Positions 12,610 through 23,652 of a DNA stretch of 64,000 nucleotides are shown piece after piece (the stretch's first letter is position 1; each line of letters starts with the position of its first letter). The notes beneath the pieces were generated by a model. That model was not told where the DNA came from and made no database searches. It was given only the letters and a program-made list of their open reading frames with translations. Location: the NCBI GenBank assembly GCA_051453625.1, contig JBOZIK010000001.1, forward strand, positions 35,519,860 through 35,583,859, written 5' to 3'. Made by a program: the position numbers and the translations under genes. The DNA is from Welwitschia mirabilis. Lineage: Eukaryota; Gnetophyta; Gnetopsida; Welwitschiales.

Positions 12610-13301
12610 CTAGATCGACTAAGAATGTGCTTGTCGAGGTGGAGGATGTACAGGAATAGTGCACTCTATCATGAGTGGAACTAAAGGATTTGCCTCTTGC
12701 TCTATTGGCTTAGCCTCTACCTCAACCTACCTATCTCTAATATGCATGACCCAATCAAACATAAAAATGTAGTGTATCATGTGTATTGAGTGGAAATTGC
12801 AAAAATTATATCTCATGAAAGCTTTAAAATAACCCCATAAATTGATTTTTTTAGTGTAAAAATTATGAAAATAAGTTCTACTCTCCTCCAATAAAAATAA
12901 TATATTATGTATTAGCTAATAGAACAAATAAAATCACAAGAAAATCAAGAAAAATGAAAAACTACTAAAGTGGATCCCACAAAAGGTCAAAAATTGAAAT
13001 TTTTCAAATGAAAAATCTAATCAAGTAGAAACATAGAGCTCGTTATACTAATCAATTTTGCTAAAATGATCATGCAACTTATAGTTTATGAGGAAATAAG
13101 TTCTAAAGATAAAAACCTAATTCTACCTCATAAAATGCAAATTTCAAATTTCATAAAAAATACATGGTGAAAACTACATTCATAAGTTCAAAATTAGAGA
13201 GCACAAAAAACTAAAAAACATAGGTCCAAAATATGATCTAAAAGGCTAAGAAATAATAGGAAAAATTAAAAATAAGTGAGAGAATAAGAACACACCTCAT
13301 T
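12610..13301 (-). mobile_element. Gypsy E2, region between integrase and ORF3 (copy 1)
   Basis: AT-rich, non-coding. It is homologous to 13,975-14,668 and 45,365-46,070. Nothing recognisable is encoded. Confidence 0.5.
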
Positions 13302-13401
13302 NNNNNNNNNNNNNNNNNNNNNNNNNNNNNNNNNNNNNNNNNNNNNNNNNNNNNNNNNNNNNNNNNNNNNNNNNNNNNNNNNNNNNNNNNNNNNNNNNNN
13401 N
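13302..13401. other. Assembly gap, 100 N
   Basis: 12,026-13,301 on the left recurs as 13,402-14,668 on the right, at about 92% identity by eye. Confidence 0.99.
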
Positions 13402-13974
13402 ATACTTGACCTTAATCATGGATCTAAGTCTCATCTAAATGAAAGTTGAAAGATCCATCTACTTCCCTTACCTGGATAATGCCAAAATTTGAAGATGTAC
13501 TACTATAGCATGACTGTTTTGGAAATGATGAGTTAATGTTGTGGATTAACCCTCTATGAAGAATGAAATAAGAAGGTTTCAAATGTATAACTAAAATTCC
13601 CCTCTTATCACTAGTAACATCATCTGGTATATCTAATACTATGCCATAAGTGTGATGATCTTTTATACCACTAGCTGAGTAAATATTTATACTCTTGATG
13701 CCATCTAAACTACGATAGTAGTAATGTGGCTCAAGAGAATCAATACATCATGTCCATATGTAGACGCTATAATCATATTAACCAAATGATCATGGACATC
13801 TAATCGCCTCTCAATGTGTATAGTGTTATAGAATTCTCTGATCTCTAAGATGAAGTATAATCTATGAGCATCAATGATCCATTCCAACTATAGATTTATT
13901 AATCTTTAATCCACCTATAGATATAACCAACTCATAAAGTCATCAAAGTATCTCTCAATATGAATAGAAGCCAT
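13402..13974 (-). pseudogene. Gypsy ORF3, E2 copy 2 (N-terminal half)
   Basis: Duplicate of 12,034-12,609. It starts at 13,972-13,974 with MASIHIERYFDDFMSWL. An open stretch at 13,705-13,887 reads EWIIDAHRLYFILEIREFYN and continues through LDVHDHLVNMIIASTYGHDV. A frameshift near 13,705 moves the HHTYGIV part out of frame. The C-terminal half is absent because the copy ends at the gap. Together with copy 1 it confirms the conserved order REFY, LDVHDH, GIK-HHTYGIVLDI. Confidence 0.5.
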
Positions 13975-16229
13975 CTAGATCAACTAAGAACGTGCTTGTC
14001 GAGGTGGAGGATGTACAGGAATAGTGTGCTCTATCATGAGTGAAACCAAAGAACTCGCCTCCTAATTTATTAGCTTAGCCTCTACCTCAACCTACCTAGC
14101 TCTAATAGGCATGGCCTAATCAAACATAAAAATGTAGTGTATCATGTGTATTGAGTGGAAATTCCAAAAATTATATCTCATGGAAGCTCTAAAATGACCC
14201 CATAAATTGATTTTTTTTGGTGTAAAAATTATGAAAATAATTTCTACTCTCCTCCAAGAAAAATAATATATCATGTATTAGCTAATAAAGTAAATAAAAT
14301 CATAATAAAATCAAGAAAAATAAAAAACTACTAAAGTGGATCCCACAAAAGGTCAAAAATTGAAAGTTTTCAAATGAAAAATCTAATCAAGTAGAAACAT
14401 AGAGCTTATTATCCTAATCAATTTTGCTAAAATGATCATGCAACTTACAGTTTGTGAGGAAATGAGTTCTAAAGATAAAAACCTAATTTTACCTCATAAA
14501 ATGCAAATTTCAAGTTTCATGAAAAATACATGGTAAAAAATAAATTCATAAGTTCAAAATTAGAGAGCACAAAAAACTAAAAAACATAAGTCCAAAATAT
14601 GATCGAAAAGGCTAAGAAATAATAGGAAAAATTAAAAATAAGTGAGAGAATAAGAACACACCTCATTTTCAAAAATTCACTTGAGTCTTACAATCTAGAG
14701 CATTAAATTTGAGAGTGGGGATTTTAACTCAATGGTAGGACCTAGCGTAATACATCTCTCATGAGGGAATGGAGTGAGAAGGCTCAAAAATGGTAAAAAA
14801 TGGTAAATGAAAAAGGCATTCCACAATTTTAACACACTATTATCTGCTCAGGTCATTGAAATGATAACCTGGAGATGACTATTAGAAAAATCTAGATTTT
14901 CATCCTTCATGTCATCTAGATGATTAGGTGGATGATGAGTGTTTGTCAAAATTTTTTAAAAAATTAAATTTTAATAGTTAACAAATTAAGTTTAGAGCTT
15001 AGTGTAGAAATTTTAGATTCAAAAAATAAATATTTGGGGAATATTTTAACAAATATGGAAGTTGAATAATTAAAAGATTAAGCAATAAAAATGTGCTAGG
15101 TGGAATGAAGCATGTCCATAAGTGTCTAACAAACATGCCCTAATGAAAATGATTATGAACAATGTGTAGAACTCAAAAATAATAAAAATAAACATCACAA
15201 AAATTATAAGGAAACTCATCTAATCAAGAATCATCTTTTTATTAAAAACTAAGCAAAGAAACTACTAAATGTTAAGGTCATAAAATAATAAGAAAATATA
15301 GAAGTGACACTGAAATAACTAACTAAATAATGAAAGAAAAATAAAATAAAAAATGGACATAAGGAACATGAAGAAGATATCCTACCTATCCTAAATTCTA
15401 ACTTAGCAAAATCCTATGGAAGGAATCATAGCATCACTTGATTTAAAATGCATGATTAAATGTATGACCTTGTAAAATTCCATTAGATAAGGTAGTGATT
15501 ATGATGATGCTAAAAATTAAATGCTATAAATAATGAGTGATAAGATCAGAGAGTTGCTAAAATATGAACTTACCTAATTACATCTTAAAACATACACTTG
15601 AATCCTCAAGATTGAAATAATCATGTGAAAAGACTAAGAGCCTAAGAAAGAAGTAATTCTTCTGATGATACCAAAAAACATCACTAATTCCATAGCCTTA
15701 AAGTTTTTATTATTTTATTTTCCATGATTAGAGGAGTACAATATAGTTAGAGAAGTAAGAACCTATAAAGCATAGCCAACTGACCTCCTAGTGGAGTTTC
15801 CATAGCTACTATGTCACACTGCTAAAGGCCCCTCTCAGGAAACTTTGCCCTGGTGTACTTGAAGTAGGACATCATAGTAACCATATTTTTAAGCTAGTTT
15901 AGATATGAAACATCATGGTCTTATTTTTTATAAATTTATTTATTTTAAAAAAATATAAATTCATCATAATCATATACCCTAAAAGATCAATGTGAAGTAG
16001 TGAAATGAAAGACAAAAAAGAATACACCTAAATAGTCAAAGACCCTTCACCTTTGAGAAAAATATAAGAAATAAAGAATATTACTTCAAAATAAAGTTCA
16101 TGAACATGTGGATGTCTTAAGATGGTTAAATTTAATCTTACCACTATAAAATGCCTAAGTACAAAGACTAGTCATGGAAATAAAATAAATACATAAGTCA
16201 TGTTTACAAGATAATCTAGTAATATTATA
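13975..16229 (-). mobile_element. Gypsy E2, region between integrase and ORF3
   Basis: Non-coding. 14,901-14,938 holds a palindrome centred on the perfect 12-mer TCATCTAGATGA with outer CATCC/GGATG arms. A second, weaker one is at 14,850-14,871. R1 lies at 15,723-15,875. The whole stretch matches 45,365-47,605 in E3. Confidence 0.55.
15723..15875. repeat. R1 block, copy 3
   Basis: Homologous to 2,949-3,103. It is followed by an A/T-rich tract at 15,910-15,960. Confidence 0.75.
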
Positions 16230-17440
16230 ACCTCCTCCAAAGGAATAAGCTAAGAGAGAATTTAGAAAATAGTAGGAAGGAAGTCCTCCTCATTAAGGAG
16301 AACCTCAAGATAAGTGCTTCTATCATATTAAAGATTGCATCGAAAGATTGCTTATATATTTTCAACCTTTATTCATTAACTTTTAGAATTTATTTAGTGG
16401 TTAAGTCAAAATCTTAATAGAGCTATGTACTTTCTTGATAATGTAAGGACTTAACCATTTTAAGTTTAACTTGTTATGTAGAAGATGTACTCTATATTAT
16501 ATAACAAAACTAGTTGACTAGGTTCAAACTTCTTATGGATTAACTTTTATCATGTTTGAACTTATTTTGGGCTTTGTGAATAAGTTGACAATGTATAACT
16601 CGAGTTTGTTTTTCATCTAAATGATATAATTGAGATAAAAAAGTTTTAATATTTTCTTATAAATTTAGAAGATTAAGTTAATGTATAGAATGATAGGAAT
16701 TATAACAAACATCAATAGGTAAAACATAAACTTTACCATATACAAGTTCATAAGGTGATAAATTAAGAGAATTATGCCAAGTAGTACGATAATCTCAAAG
16801 AACATCATTAAATTTAAAATCCCAATATTTCTCATTAGTAGAGACAATTTTATAAAGCATTTTTAAAATGTCTCTATTAGCATTTTTAGCTTGTCCATTG
16901 GTTTTGTGGATGGTAAGCACAAGCTACTCTATGTTCTATTCTAATGGATAAAAGAATTTTCCTAAAAATATGATTGATAAAATGAATTTCTTGATCAGTA
17001 ATAATTATTCAAGAAAAGCCAAAAAATTGAAAAATTTAAGTTCTAACAAAATTACATATAGTTTGGGCATTACTTAAAGAAGTACGGATTACTTCAATCC
17101 ATATAATCACATAATCAATAACCACTAAGATATAGTTTTTATTCTTAGAAGGTGGTTTAATCAGAACTATGAAATTGATTTCTCAATCATCAAAAGATTC
17201 ACATTTAAGACTAGGTTTAAGGGGCATTTCTTGGTAATGTATAATACTACCATAACATTGACATGCATCACACCTTTTAGCATAATTAAAAGAGTCCTAA
17301 AAATGATTAGCCAATAAAATATAGAGTAAAAATTTTTCATTAGTATTTTTTGACTACTAAAATATCCACCAAAAACCCCACCATGATAATGACAAATGAT
17401 ATTTGATTTTTCCCATTCTAACACACATTTTCTCATGATT
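16230..17440 (-). pseudogene. Gypsy E2 integrase (Athila-type)
   Basis: Retroviral-type integrase would insert the element cDNA into the genome. The zinc-binding N-terminal part is at 17,167-17,436: HYHGGVFGGYFSSQKILMKN, then FYW, then a CxxC-like region with Cys replaced. Near 16,665-16,850, shifting frames resemble the WxYRTTxHNSLxxSPYELVYGK segment that follows the catalytic core in Athila integrases. 16,230-16,500 is the C-terminal domain, clearer in E3. The core DDE residues cannot be followed through the stops. The segment after 17,098 is repeated beyond the gap at 18,308. Confidence 0.75.
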
Positions 17441-18207
17441 TAGTTTTTGCATCTATAGTTATGATGTGGCTCTATCTATTCAAAATTACCTATTCTATGG
17501 AGCAAAGATTTTCTATGATTATGAGTTCAATTATATAGTGTTTTTAAAGTAACAAGATAATTGGAAATATTAGCATACCAAGAAGGGAAATGAGTATAAG
17601 ATATAATAAAAAGTTATTCATCTAGAAAAGAATCATTAATAGAAAGATCGTTAAAAGAATAAAGGTGTAATAAATGATCTACTACATTATTATGTTTTCT
17701 TGCCTTATCTATGATGGTAAGATTAAATTCTTACATTAAGAGAATTCATCTAATCAATCTAGCATCAAAATATTTCTTAGTTATTAGGTATCTAATACTT
17801 GCATGATCTATGTAAATGTTTGTATGAAAGCTTAAAAGATAATGTCTAAGATTATTCAGATAAAAGATTATCGCTAATATTTCTCTCTCAATAGTTGTAT
17901 AATTTGTTTAAGCTTTGGATAACTTTTTATTATGGTAAGATATAACTTTAAAATTATTTTCATATTTTTGTTCAAGTATCTCACCCACAGTAATATTACT
18001 AGCATCACACATTAGATTAAAATTATTATTCTAGTTAGATCATATTCTAATAGGTGTAGAAGAGATTTTATCCTTAAGTGCATTGAAAGAAAGCTAACAA
18101 GATTTATTCCATTCAACTTTTACTTCTTTCTCTAGTTACAAGTGAAGGAGTTTCATAATTTTGTATGAAGTGATGATAAAAACCATAATGTCCAAAAAAA
18201 GATTGAA
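17441..18207 (-). pseudogene. Gypsy E2 RNase H and linker (copy 1, cut by gap)
   Basis: RNase H would degrade the RNA strand during reverse transcription. The minus frame at about 17,640-17,960 reads with few breaks: NYTTIEREILAIIF, NNLRHYLLSFHTNIYIDHAS, IRYLITKKYFDARLIRWILL, EFNLTIIDKARKHNNVVDHL. This is the order TxxEKExLAxxxAxxxFRxYL, TDHxxLxYL, RxxRWxLxLxxFD, ADHLSRL of Ty3/gypsy RNase H. At 18,113-18,207 the end of reverse transcriptase begins (FFGHYGFYHHFIQNYETPSL). Stops replace Gln in 'A*TNY' and 'LM*EF', a C-to-T pattern. Confidence 0.8.
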
Positions 18208-18307
18208 NNNNNNNNNNNNNNNNNNNNNNNNNNNNNNNNNNNNNNNNNNNNNNNNNNNNNNNNNNNNNNNNNNNNNNNNNNNNNNNNNNNNNNNNNNNNN
18301 NNNNNNN
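18208..18307. other. Assembly gap, 100 N
   Basis: 17,098-18,207 on the left recurs as 18,308-19,418 on the right, at about 91% identity by eye. The gap divides the pol of E2 into two overlapping halves. Confidence 0.99.
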
Positions 18308-19330
18308 CCATGTAGTCACATAATCAATAACTACTAAGATGTAATTTTTATCCTTTGAAGGTGGTTTAATTAGACCTATGAAATTGATTTCTCAATCATC
18401 AAAAGATTCACAGTTAAAAATAGGTTTAAGGGGCATTTCTTGAAAATGTATAATACTATCATAACATTGACATACATCACACCTTTTAGCATCATTAAAA
18501 GAGTCCTAAAAACGATTACGCTAATAAAATCTAGAGTAAAAATTACTATTTTTTAACTACTAAAATGTCCATAAACGACTCTACCATGATAAAGACAAAT
18601 GATATTTAATTTTTCCCATTCTAACACACATTTTCTCATGATTTAGTTTTTGCATCTACAGTCAAGATGTGGCTCTATCTATTCAAAATTACTTATTCTA
18701 TGGAGCAAAGATTTTTCTATAATTATGACTTCAATTATATGGTGTTTTTTAAGTAATAAGATAATTGGAAATATTTGCATACCAAAAAGGGAAATGAGTA
18801 GAAAATATAATAAAAAGTTATTCATCTAGAAAAGAATCATTAATATAAAGATCATTAGAAGAAGGAAGGTGTAATAAATGATCTACTACATTATTATGTT
18901 TTCCTGCCTTATCTATGATGGTAAGATTAAATTCTAACATTAAGAGAATTCATCTAATCAATCTAGCATCAAAATATTTCTTAGTTATTAGGTACCTAAT
19001 ACATGATCTATGTAAATGTTTATATGAAAGCTTAAAAGATAATGTCTAAGATTATTAAGACAAAAGATTATGGTTAATATTACTCTCTTAGTAGTTGTAT
19101 AATTTGTTTAAGATATGGATAATTTTTTATTATGATAAGATATAACTTTAAAATTATTTTCATATTTTTGTCCAAGCATCTCACCCACAGTAATATTACT
19201 AGCATCACACATTAGATCAAAATCCTTATTCCAGTTAGGTCATATCATAATAGGTGTAGAAGAGATTTTATCCTTAATTGTATCGAAAGCAAGCTAACAA
19301 GATTTATTCCATTCAAATTTTAATTCTTTC
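18308..19330 (-). pseudogene. Gypsy E2 integrase N-terminus and RNase H (copy 2)
   Basis: Repeat of 17,098-18,110. It carries the integrase zinc-finger region and the RNase H with the same motifs, and small deletions relative to copy 1, for example around 18,540 and 19,000. If the gap is a false join, this is the same domain seen twice. Confidence 0.75.
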
Positions 19331-20515
19331 TCTAGTTACAAGTGAAAGAGTCTACAAATTGTAGCATAATTTGGTATGAAGTGATGATAAAAACTATAAT
19401 GTCCAAAAAACTGTTGAATTTGTTTAATATTGATTGGAGGATTTAAGTCTTTAATGATGCTTACTTTTTTAGGATCCATCCTAATTCCTTTATTAGAAAT
19501 GTGATGACCTAAGAATATTTCATATCAACTAAAAATAAGCTCTTTTCATGACTTAAATAAAGCCATGCTTTATGCATCTATCAAGGATTTTCTATAATAT
19601 TTCTAAGATTTAGTCAAATTTTTTCCCAAATATTGAGAAGTGACCTATAAATATTTCTATCAAATCCTCTAAAATGTTAAAAACGTTACTCATAATATCA
19701 CGTTAAAAAGTTCCAAAAGTTTTTCAAAGTCCAAAAGGAATTCATCTAAAAGCAAACATCCCAAAAGGTGAAGTAAAAGTTGTTTTAGCCTAGTATTCAC
19801 TAGCTATACAAATCTGATTATAGCCACTATATCCATCAAGAAAGCAATAAAAATCATGTTCCTAAATTCTCTCAAGTATTTGGTCAAGAAGGGTAGAGGT
19901 TGATGGTTCTTCTTCATGACTTTATTAAGTTTTCTAAAATCTATGCACATTCTCCATTTCCAATCTTTCTTTCGTGCCACAGTTAAAGGACTAATCCATT
20001 TACTATCTGATATAGCATAAATGATCCTAGCATCCATTAATTTAATGATTTCCTTCTTTACTACTTGTTTAAGTGCTAGATTTCATATCCTCTATAGTTT
20101 CCTAATAGGTTTTGAGTTTTCCTCAAGATAAATTTTATGCTAAACAATAGGATGAGGAATGGCTGATAAATATTTATGATATAAAGTAAATACATTAACT
20201 TTAGAATTAAAAAGAGAGATAAAGGTTAATTCTTATTTAGGATAGAGTTTTTTATTAATTATTAAAGATTTGTTTTAATCATTATAGAGAAAAATATATT
20301 CTAGTCCATTGAGTAGAGATTTTCGATTTAGATTCAAATTAAGATTTTCAGTTTTTGTAAAAGATTCATCAAGATTGACCATCATCTTAGATGGTCATTT
20401 AGACATTTTTGCGGCTACTTTTCTCATAAATTTGTATCTATGATTTTGATTAATCAATTTTTGCTTTAATTTTTGGATTTGGTCTAATACAATGGGTATT
20501 ATTCTGTTATGCTCA
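19331..20515 (-). pseudogene. Gypsy E2 reverse transcriptase
   Basis: RNA-dependent DNA polymerase of an Athila/Tat-group element. Going down the minus strand from 20,515, the pre-domain reads YLEENSKPIRKL, then VVKKEIIKLMDARIIYAISD, SKWISPLTVARKK, WRMCIDFRKLNKVMKKNHQP and LPFL (open at 19,804-20,037). The catalytic YxDD area is in broken frames. Near 19,390-19,500 it continues with LGHHISNKGIRMDPKKVSII, then QFFGHYSFYHHFI, the thumb region. The IYPISDSKWVSPVQVVPKK block is typical of this group. No protease or gag follows upstream. Homology to a gypsy element ends near 20,520 and repeat R2 begins. Confidence 0.85.
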
Positions 20516-20529
20516 AAATATGAAAGGAG

Positions 20530-21010
20530 TTTAAAAACTAAAACTTTCATAATAAAATAATTTATTAAAAGCATGTTATAATAAAAAAATATTAAGTATA
20601 ATTTGTATTGTGAATGGATTTACGAATAAAGTAATGAATTAAAAAGATGAATAAAATTTATTAGATTCTCATATGGGTAAATACATGTATTTAAATAACT
20701 AGTCCAAATGTCATACCATAAACGTCTTGAGAATTTATCCAAATAATAGTGATGTAAATTTTGATCAAAGTTCTAAATTTAGATATAAATTTCTTTCATC
20801 TCTAAGCTATCTGATAGTATTTGAAAACTATTTTGTGGTTAATATTTTCATTAAATCTAAAAGAGAATTGCTTTTCAATGTTATATAAGAAACAAAATAA
20901 TAGAAGAAGTTGAAGATTTAATAAGCAAAACTAGATTAATTACATACAGAGAACTTAATATCACTTTTAAATAATACAAGAAGTTCTATATTGGAAAATA
21001 CATTAAAAAA
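20530..21010. repeat. R2 block, copy 1
   Basis: About 480 bp, matched at 50,697-51,190 and, for its last 320 bp, at 38,158-38,480. It is AT-rich with no readable ORF. Copies 1 and 3 lie between a gypsy reverse transcriptase and a fructokinase fragment. Copy 2 has neither neighbour. Confidence 0.7.
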
Positions 21011-21059
21011 ACTAAAATAAGAATTAAATATTGAGCTAAGAATTTTCCTAGCATTGTGT

Positions 21060-21560
21060 TAGAGTTTTGATCTCTACTAATTTGCTTGCATACCTGTGAT
21101 GCTGCTGTTGCTATGGCCTTACCATTCGCATTCATTTTCTTGCTATTTTTTATCTGTCTCTCTAATCTTTTGCCTCACTCTGATGCATGTTGTATCATCT
21201 CTTGTTTTAGCTCTACATTCATCCTTTGTGATATTTCTCCATCTCTGTGTTTTTTGGTTGTGTGTTTACCCCTATGATATGTGTTGTTTCTTATTTCTAA
21301 TCATTTCATTCCCTAATGCATTCCTGTTTTTGAATGTCATTCTCCCCTCAAGTAATAGCCAAGATGTAAGAATTGCTTTTTTATTATAGGAATTCTGTTG
21401 CTGAAGTAAAATATTCTTAGCTCTATTATGTAGCTGATCTAAAAAACTCAACAAAATAATGTTGCATCTATTAGCATTCACTCTTAGAACAGCCTCCAAA
21501 TTCTTCAACTTGTTATACTTTTCTTTACACTATCCCTAGTCCCTAGGTTCATAGACAGAC
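21060..21560. repeat. Conserved segment before the fructokinase fragment, array A
   Basis: Matches 51,220-51,700, and its second half also matches 52,238-52,480. On the plus strand the frames are hydrophobic (MALPFAFIFLLFFICLSNLL at 21,113). On the minus strand, 21,272-21,508 reads as a basic, Lys/Asn/Arg-rich protein (LEAVLRVNANRCNIILLSFL). I cannot say which strand, if either, once coded. A transit-peptide region of the fructokinase or an element protein are both possible. It is too diverged to name. Confidence 0.4.
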
Positions 21561-21599
21561 GTAGTACTAACCAATCATTCTGATTTAGCTGGTGAATCA

Positions 21600-22336
21600 T
21601 CCCTTGTAGTTTATTTTGGAGATATGCTCATTTATTTTATCCCTACAGTAGGGGATGAGCTCCTGGTGGTGCACCCACTAATGTTGCAGTTGCAATTATA
21701 AGGTTAAGTGGTGATTTTGCTTTCATTGAAAAGGTTTATGTAGATGAGTTTGGTTGCATGCTTGCTAATATTTTGGATAAAAATAATGTAGACAATAAAG
21801 GTATGTGTTTTAATGCTAATGCTCGAAGTGCACTAGCATTTGTCACATTAATATCTAATGGTGAGTATGAATTCACATTCTATAGAAACTTAAGTATAGA
21901 CATGCTACTTATAGAGTTGAAACTTGAAGGTGATCTCTTAAAAAAGATCAACATTTTACATTATGGGTCTATTATCTTAATTGCTAAACCTTGTAAATCT
22001 ACATAGTTAGTAATAATGAAAATTACAAAGGATTCTAAGGTTCTTCTTTCATATGATCCTAATTTGAGGCTACCACTATGGTTGTTAGCTGAGTCAATTT
22101 GCATAAGTATTCAGAGCATATGAGATAAAGTAAATAGCATACATATAAATGAAGATAAGATCACATTTTAACTGAAGGTGAAGATTCTTGTGATGATGCT
22201 ATTATGTGCAAACTTTTCCATCTTAATATCAAGTTGCTTCTTGTGATAGAAGGCCAAGATGGATGTAGGTATTATACAAAGAAGAGATTCAATTACTGGT
22301 TAAACATCACATCACACTTTTTGGAATGTCAGTATA
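21600..22336 (+). pseudogene. FRK: Fructokinase (pfkB family, plastid-type) fragment, array A
   Basis: Fructokinase phosphorylates fructose to fructose 6-phosphate. The translated pieces follow the plant enzyme from its N-terminal strand: LVVYFGDMLIYFIPTVGD, then APTNVAVAITRL, KVYVDEFGCMLANILDKNNV, SALAFVTLISNGEYEFTFYR, LSIDMLLIELKLEGDLLKK, ILHYGSIILIAKPCKST, VLLSYDPNLRLPLW, and after a frameshift CKLFHLNIKLLLVIEG and DGCRYYTK. The wording (LFHPxLKLLLVTEGPxGCRYYTK) fits the plastid-targeted group. A deletion of about 14 codons lies near 21,655. There are stops at 22,004 and at a former Trp codon near 22,115. The last third, with the GAGD catalytic motif, is missing, so it cannot be active. 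No intron is visible, although plant FRK genes normally have several. Confidence 0.85.
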
Positions 22337-22384
22337 TGTTGAAATTTTATAAAGGTGATTGTGATATTTGTTTCCAAGCCTGAT

Positions 22385-22640
22385 GATTATGATAGCTTGC
22401 TAATGACTCAATGTGATAATCCATCTACAAATAGTAAAAAGATAAAGAATTAGGGTTCTATGATCATTTTGAAGTATATTAATTTTCTTTTAATTATAGT
22501 TGATGTAGCTACAAAGAGAATAACATATGCAATGCATTCGTCTATTAATAATTCTATTTCAAAAGGATATGACAGTTCTTTAGGTTTTGATAACATGCTC
22601 CATTTGACTTTAGTGGGAATTAACAATCTAATGGGCTAGC
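22385..22640 (+). pseudogene. Unrecognised fragment X, array A
   Basis: The plus frame reads KNxGSMIILKYINFLLIIVDVATK, then ITYAMHSSINNSIS, then GYDSSLGFDNMLHLTLVGIN. It matches 58,463-58,711, which is fully open for 80 codons. The same fragment stands between fructokinase and the transporter in both arrays. I do not recognise the protein family. It could be a third captured gene or untranslated sequence of the transporter transcript. Confidence 0.45.
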
Positions 22641-22702
22641 AAGATATTAGATATTGACATGCATAGGGAGAGACCCAAGCTTAGATGCCACAAAAACAAG
22701 AC

Positions 22703-23652
22703 ATGAATTTTTCTCATTTTGCTTACTCTTTAGTATGATACTCAGTCATTGCTTTCCAAATTATTTACTTAAAAAGAAGTCACTGTAACATATCTTCTGT
22801 ACTTGCTTGTGAATTCACAAAGGTTCTATGTGCTTTAATATTAATGTTACAAGATGTAATCTTAGAAAAAATAAGAAAGGAATGGATTCTTTTGGGTTTG
22901 TTAATGATTTCAAGATTTCCAAATACTATTTATGTTTTGTAGAATAGCATATTACAACTTTCTTATTGAAATTGTGACTCTCTTATCTTCATAATGCTTA
23001 ACTAGAAAAAGATACTTTTCACTGCTCTTTTCATGCATTTCGTTTGATGGTAGAAGAAGTTACCATAATAAATTGGGGCTTTGTTTCTATTAATTGTAGT
23101 GGCTTTGCTTCTCAGTATAGGAGAGAAAATTCGTCATGGTTTTAAGGATATTAATCATGAGCGTGCATTTGTTTTTAATGTCATACTTATGATTATTAAT
23201 TCTATATTGTATAAACTTATATTCTCACTTTTCCAGTGGACATCATAGGTCAAGAAAAGAAGTTCATAATCAATGACCATTGAGATGTCTATAGTTGGAT
23301 GCTTGTATATGTTGACAAGCATATTTAAATCATCTGATGGCAAAGCTATAAGAGAGAAAGTTTTCTTTTTCCTTTTTTCTTTTTTCTTTTTTTCTGGTTG
23401 ATACTTGCAACTCTTATCCCTATTTTTATGAATGAAATTGAAGGCATTTTAGTTGGAACTGTTACTACTCAATCTAGTGTTATATAGAAGGGATTTATTA
23501 TTGTATCCACTCTAATTGTAACAACCTTCTTATAGTTTATATTTGATGGTATACCTCCTTATGTGTATGTATTGATGACCTTACCTCTCATGGTTACTAG
23601 CATCATTATTTATCAAAAGTACCCCTATAAAGAAAAAGAAAAGAAATTATAA
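22703..23652 (+). pseudogene. Nucleotide-sugar transporter (CMP-sialic acid transporter-like), copy A
   Basis: The family moves nucleotide sugars across ER or Golgi membranes by antiport with about ten membrane segments. The pieces run collinearly along a plant member of the CSTLP/ROCK1 type: ISSVLACEFTKVLCALILML, IRKEWILLG, NSILQLSY, LLSIGEKIRHGFKDINHERA, FQWTS then VKKRSS, MSIVGCLYMLTSIFKSSDGK, AIREKVFF, and ending YQKYPYKEKEKKL plus stop at 23,650-23,652. About 315 codons are covered, close to the family's usual 320-330, so the copy is nearly full length. Several frameshifts and stops abolish it. No intron is seen, which points to a processed, cDNA-derived origin. Confidence 0.85.

Noticed and set aside
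21600-22336. Functional fructokinase gene
   Set aside because: Stops, frameshifts, an internal deletion and loss of the GAGD catalytic region exclude activity.
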